Below are positions 62,801 to 64,000 of a stretch of DNA of 64,000 nucleotides, in pieces (the first letter of the stretch is position 1; each line of letters opens with the position of its first letter). Position numbers and translations under genes: made by a program. The stretch spans positions 43,804 through 107,803 of the forward strand of contig DYFV01000007.1 of NCBI GenBank assembly GCA_020725025.1, given 5' to 3'. This DNA is from Azoarcus sp. GTDB lineage: Bacteria; Pseudomonadota; Gammaproteobacteria; Burkholderiales; Rhodocyclaceae. The notes under the pieces are model-generated. The model saw nothing but the letters and a program-made list of their open reading frames with translations, had not been told where the DNA came from and searched no databases.

Positions 62801-63341
62801 CGCGCAGCTCGAGCCCTCGCGCGAGCCGACCCTGCTCGGCGGCGTCGTGATGGAAGTGCGGACCAAGATGGGCAACCGCGGCAAGATGGCCTTCGTGCTG
62901 CTCGACGATGGTACTCAGCCTCGCGAGGTGGCGGTCTACTCGGAAGTGCTGGACGCGAACCGCGGCAAGATCGTCACCGACGAGCTCCTCTTCGTCGAGG
63001 GCAAGATCAGCAACGACGAGTTCTCGGGGGGGCTGCGCATCATCGCCGACAAGCTGATGACTCTCGGCGAGGCGCGCTCCCGCTTCGCCCGCGCCCTGCA
63101 GCTGCGCCTGAACGGCGAGGTGGACGAGACCGGCGGCGCGAGCGCCGCGGCCGACCGCCTGCAGACCCTGCTTGCGCCTTTCCGCGCCGCCGGCTGCCCG
63201 ATCAGGGTGCGCTACCGCAACCACAACGCGGAGGCGGAGCTTCCCTTCGGCGACGGTTGGCGCGTGCGCCTCGACGACGCCCTGCTGGACAGCCTGAGGG
63301 AGTGGCTGCCCTCGGACGCCGTCGAGATCGTCTACGGCTGA
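59859..63341 (+). CDS. dnaE: DNA polymerase III subunit alpha
   Basis: The 1160-residue catalytic subunit of the replicative polymerase, of normal length for DnaE1. The PHP domain is N-terminal (FIHLRLHSEYSISDGIV), the palm/catalytic Asp residues are in VSMPDFDIDFCQDNRYRVIEYV (near residue 400-420), and the beta-clamp-binding and tau-binding regions are C-terminal. It makes most of the chromosome copy. It stands as a single gene after a small exported protein gene. Confidence 0.99.
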   Translation: MTAAHTPRFIHLRLHSEYSISDGIVQVDQAIARAAADGMPALGISDLANLFGMVKFYKGARSKGLKPIVGVDAWITNEAERDKPSRVLLICKNRKGYGQLCELLTRAYLENKYRGRAEMCREWFADGAASDLLCLSGAMKGDVGQALANGNVELAERLAAEWAALFPGAYYIELQRAGHPGAEAYVRQAVQLAGRLQLPVVATHPIQFLKPEDYKAHEARVCIAQGYVLADKRRPRDFTEEQYFKSQEEMCALFADIPEALENSVEIARRCSLTVQLGKNFLPLFPTPEGMTLDDFLVYEAKRGLEERLVQLYPDPEQREKERPRYEERLKFETDTIIQMGFPGYFLIVADFIQWAKNNGVPVGPGRGSGAGSLVAYSLKITDLDPTAYALLFERFLNPERVSMPDFDIDFCQDNRYRVIEYVRERYGKEAVSQIATFGTMASKAVVRDVGRVLDLPYGLCDRLSKLIPIEGAKPVSLAKAYEMEPQIGEMMKDGNDGESIQELWGLAEPLEGLSRNVGMHAGGVLIAPGKLTDFCPLYIADGEDATPVSQFDKDDVEAVGLVKFDFLGLRNLTIIELAVDYVERLTGKRPDLASLPFTDPAAYQILKDANTTAIFQVESDGMKKLLKKLAPDRFEDIIAVLALYRPGPLGSGMVDDFILRKKGQQEIDYFHPDLKACLEPTYGVIVYQEQVMQISQIIGGYTLGGADMLRRAMGKKKADEMAKHRATIADGARQKGYDPALAEQLFDLMTKFAEYGFNKSHTAAYAVVTYHTAWLKAHHCSAFMAATMSADLDNTDTIKVFFEDSIANGLTILPPDVNASDYRFVPTDAKTIRYGLGAVKGVGEPAVRAILAARAEGGPFRDLFDFCGRVDRRVANRRVIEALVRAGAFDTLDADRAKLIASVGVAMEAAEQAAANALQGGLFDMLPAEAAGQAVQYVEARPWSERERLKEEKTAIGFFLSGHPFNAFREEVRRFMRRTLAQLEPSREPTLLGGVVMEVRTKMGNRGKMAFVLLDDGTQPREVAVYSEVLDANRGKIVTDELLFVEGKISNDEFSGGLRIIADKLMTLGEARSRFARALQLRLNGEVDETGGASAAADRLQTLLAPFRAAGCPIRVRYRNHNAEAELPFGDGWRVRLDDALLDSLREWLPSDAVEIVYG

Positions 63342-63384
63342 CTTGACGGGCGCCCGGGGCTGATCCGGGCGGCCGCCGTATCCG

Positions 63385-63984
63385 TCACAGCTTCTCGCCG
63401 TGCTCGGCGAGATACTCCGCTACGCCTTCGGAGTCGGCCTTCATCCCCGCCTTGCCCTGGGTCCAGCCGGCGGGGCACACCTCCCCGTGCTGCTCGGTGA
63501 ACTGCAGGGCGTCCACCATGCGCAGCATCTCGTCCACATTGCGCCCGAGGGGCAGGTCGTTGATGACCTGGTGCCGCACCACGCCGCCCTTGTCGATCAG
63601 AAAGGAGCCGCGCAGCGCCACGCCGGCTTCGGCTTCCACATCGTAGGCCCGGCAGACCTCGTGGCGGATGTCGGCCACCATCGTGTAGCCCACCTTGCCG
63701 ATGCCGCCCTTGTCCCGCGGCGTGTTCTTCCACGCGAGGTGGGTGTATTCGCTGTCGATCGAGACGCTCAGTACCTCCACGCCGCGCTTGCGGAATTCCT
63801 CCAGACGATTGTCGAAGGCGATCAGCTCCGACGGGCACACGAAGGTGAAGTCGAGCGGATAGAAGAACAGGACCGCGTACTTGTCCCGAGCGAACTCGGA
63901 GAACGTGATCGACCCGATCTCGTTGTCGGGAAAAACCGCGTTCGCGGTGAAATCGGGTGCTTGCTTGCCGACGAGTACTGCCAT
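63385..63984 (-). CDS. 2-Cys peroxiredoxin, AhpC/Prx1 type
   Basis: A 199-residue thiol peroxidase. The peroxidatic Cys is in FTFVCPSELIAF (near residue 50) and the resolving Cys in GEVCPAGWTQG (near residue 171). The GGIGKVGYTMVADI loop corresponds to the GGLG motif of hydrogen-peroxide-sensitive enzymes, but the C-terminal YF motif is absent, so it should resist overoxidation. AGGAGAG precedes ATG at 63984, near the window end. Convergent with dnaE. Confidence 0.97.
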   Translation of the reverse strand: MAVLVGKQAPDFTANAVFPDNEIGSITFSEFARDKYAVLFFYPLDFTFVCPSELIAFDNRLEEFRKRGVEVLSVSIDSEYTHLAWKNTPRDKGGIGKVGYTMVADIRHEVCRAYDVEAEAGVALRGSFLIDKGGVVRHQVINDLPLGRNVDEMLRMVDALQFTEQHGEVCPAGWTQGKAGMKADSEGVAEYLAEHGEKL

Positions 63985-64000
63985 CGTAGATCTCTCCTTG

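Noticed and set aside
59679..63224. A very long open frame on the minus strand opposite dnaE
   Set aside because: It mirrors the codon pattern of dnaE in GC-rich DNA, has no recognisable domain and no ribosome-binding site; dnaE explains the region.

Overview
The window is a stretch of GC-rich (by eye well above 60% G+C) chromosome from a betaproteobacterium, most probably of the order Rhodocyclales (Azoarcus/Thauera/Zoogloea-like). The order-level call is an inference. It rests on gene order (rpsU-yqeY-dnaG-rpoD next to tsaD, plsY and folB; fmdB-DUF502-aspS; corE-like and ypjD-like genes divergent from ffh; leuS-lptE-holA-proA), on the exosortase A-associated gene set, and on protein sequence character. 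There are no phage genes, insertion sequences, CRISPR arrays or rRNA genes.

Bases 1-13139 are one flank of an exosortase A (XrtA/PEP-CTERM) exopolysaccharide locus; the exosortase itself is not in the window. A minus-strand block holds a glycosyltransferase, a GNAT-like protein, an AMP-forming acyl-CoA ligase, a PLP-dependent decarboxylase, a Wzx-type flippase, an asparagine-synthase-like amide synthetase that has lost its glutaminase residues, and an ATP-grasp protein. A divergent plus-strand block holds a stand-alone acyl carrier protein, the two exosortase-associated hydrolases and a TPR protein. The partial gene at the left edge looks like the C-terminus of a MurL-type epimerase. Together these look like a pathway that activates, decarboxylates and transfers a small acyl or amino group in connection with an exported polysaccharide. 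The chemistry of this set is not established, and it is the best candidate here for an undescribed system.

Bases 13143-22059 hold argB and a secreted beta-helix protein, a small heat-shock protein with a convincing sigma-32 promoter, a CWC zinc-ribbon-like protein, and an fmdB-DUF502-aspS-...-nudB run. Between aspS and nudB sit a response-regulator/TPR protein with Glu at the phosphoacceptor position and an exported guanyl-specific RNase with its barstar-type inhibitor. AspRS carries the signatures of a non-discriminating enzyme.

Bases 22222-34604 hold pilD-pilC-pilB, the corE/ypjD/ffh group, an EI24 protein, a CinA-N protein with a YgjP-like metallopeptidase, gloA, a HAMP-domain sensor without an output domain paired with an HD-GYP response regulator, and a tRNA-Ile2(CAU).

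Bases 34605-50917 are housekeeping: rpoD, dnaG, yqeY, rpsU, tsaD, plsY, folB, an H-NS-family protein, ybaK, xerD, ogt, a chalcone-isomerase-like secreted protein, proA, holA, lptE and leuS, followed by an unrecognised 108-residue protein whose upstream region carries two near-matches to PHA-regulator (PhaR/PhbF) operators.

Bases 51232-63984 hold uvrD, an orphan parA, the maeB malic enzyme-phosphotransacetylase fusion, a small membrane protein, an outer-membrane phospholipase A, a quinone oxidoreductase, a small exported protein, dnaE and a 2-Cys peroxiredoxin. Intergenic space is short throughout. Only two gaps exceed 300 bases (50918-51231 and 54288-54654) and both are described.
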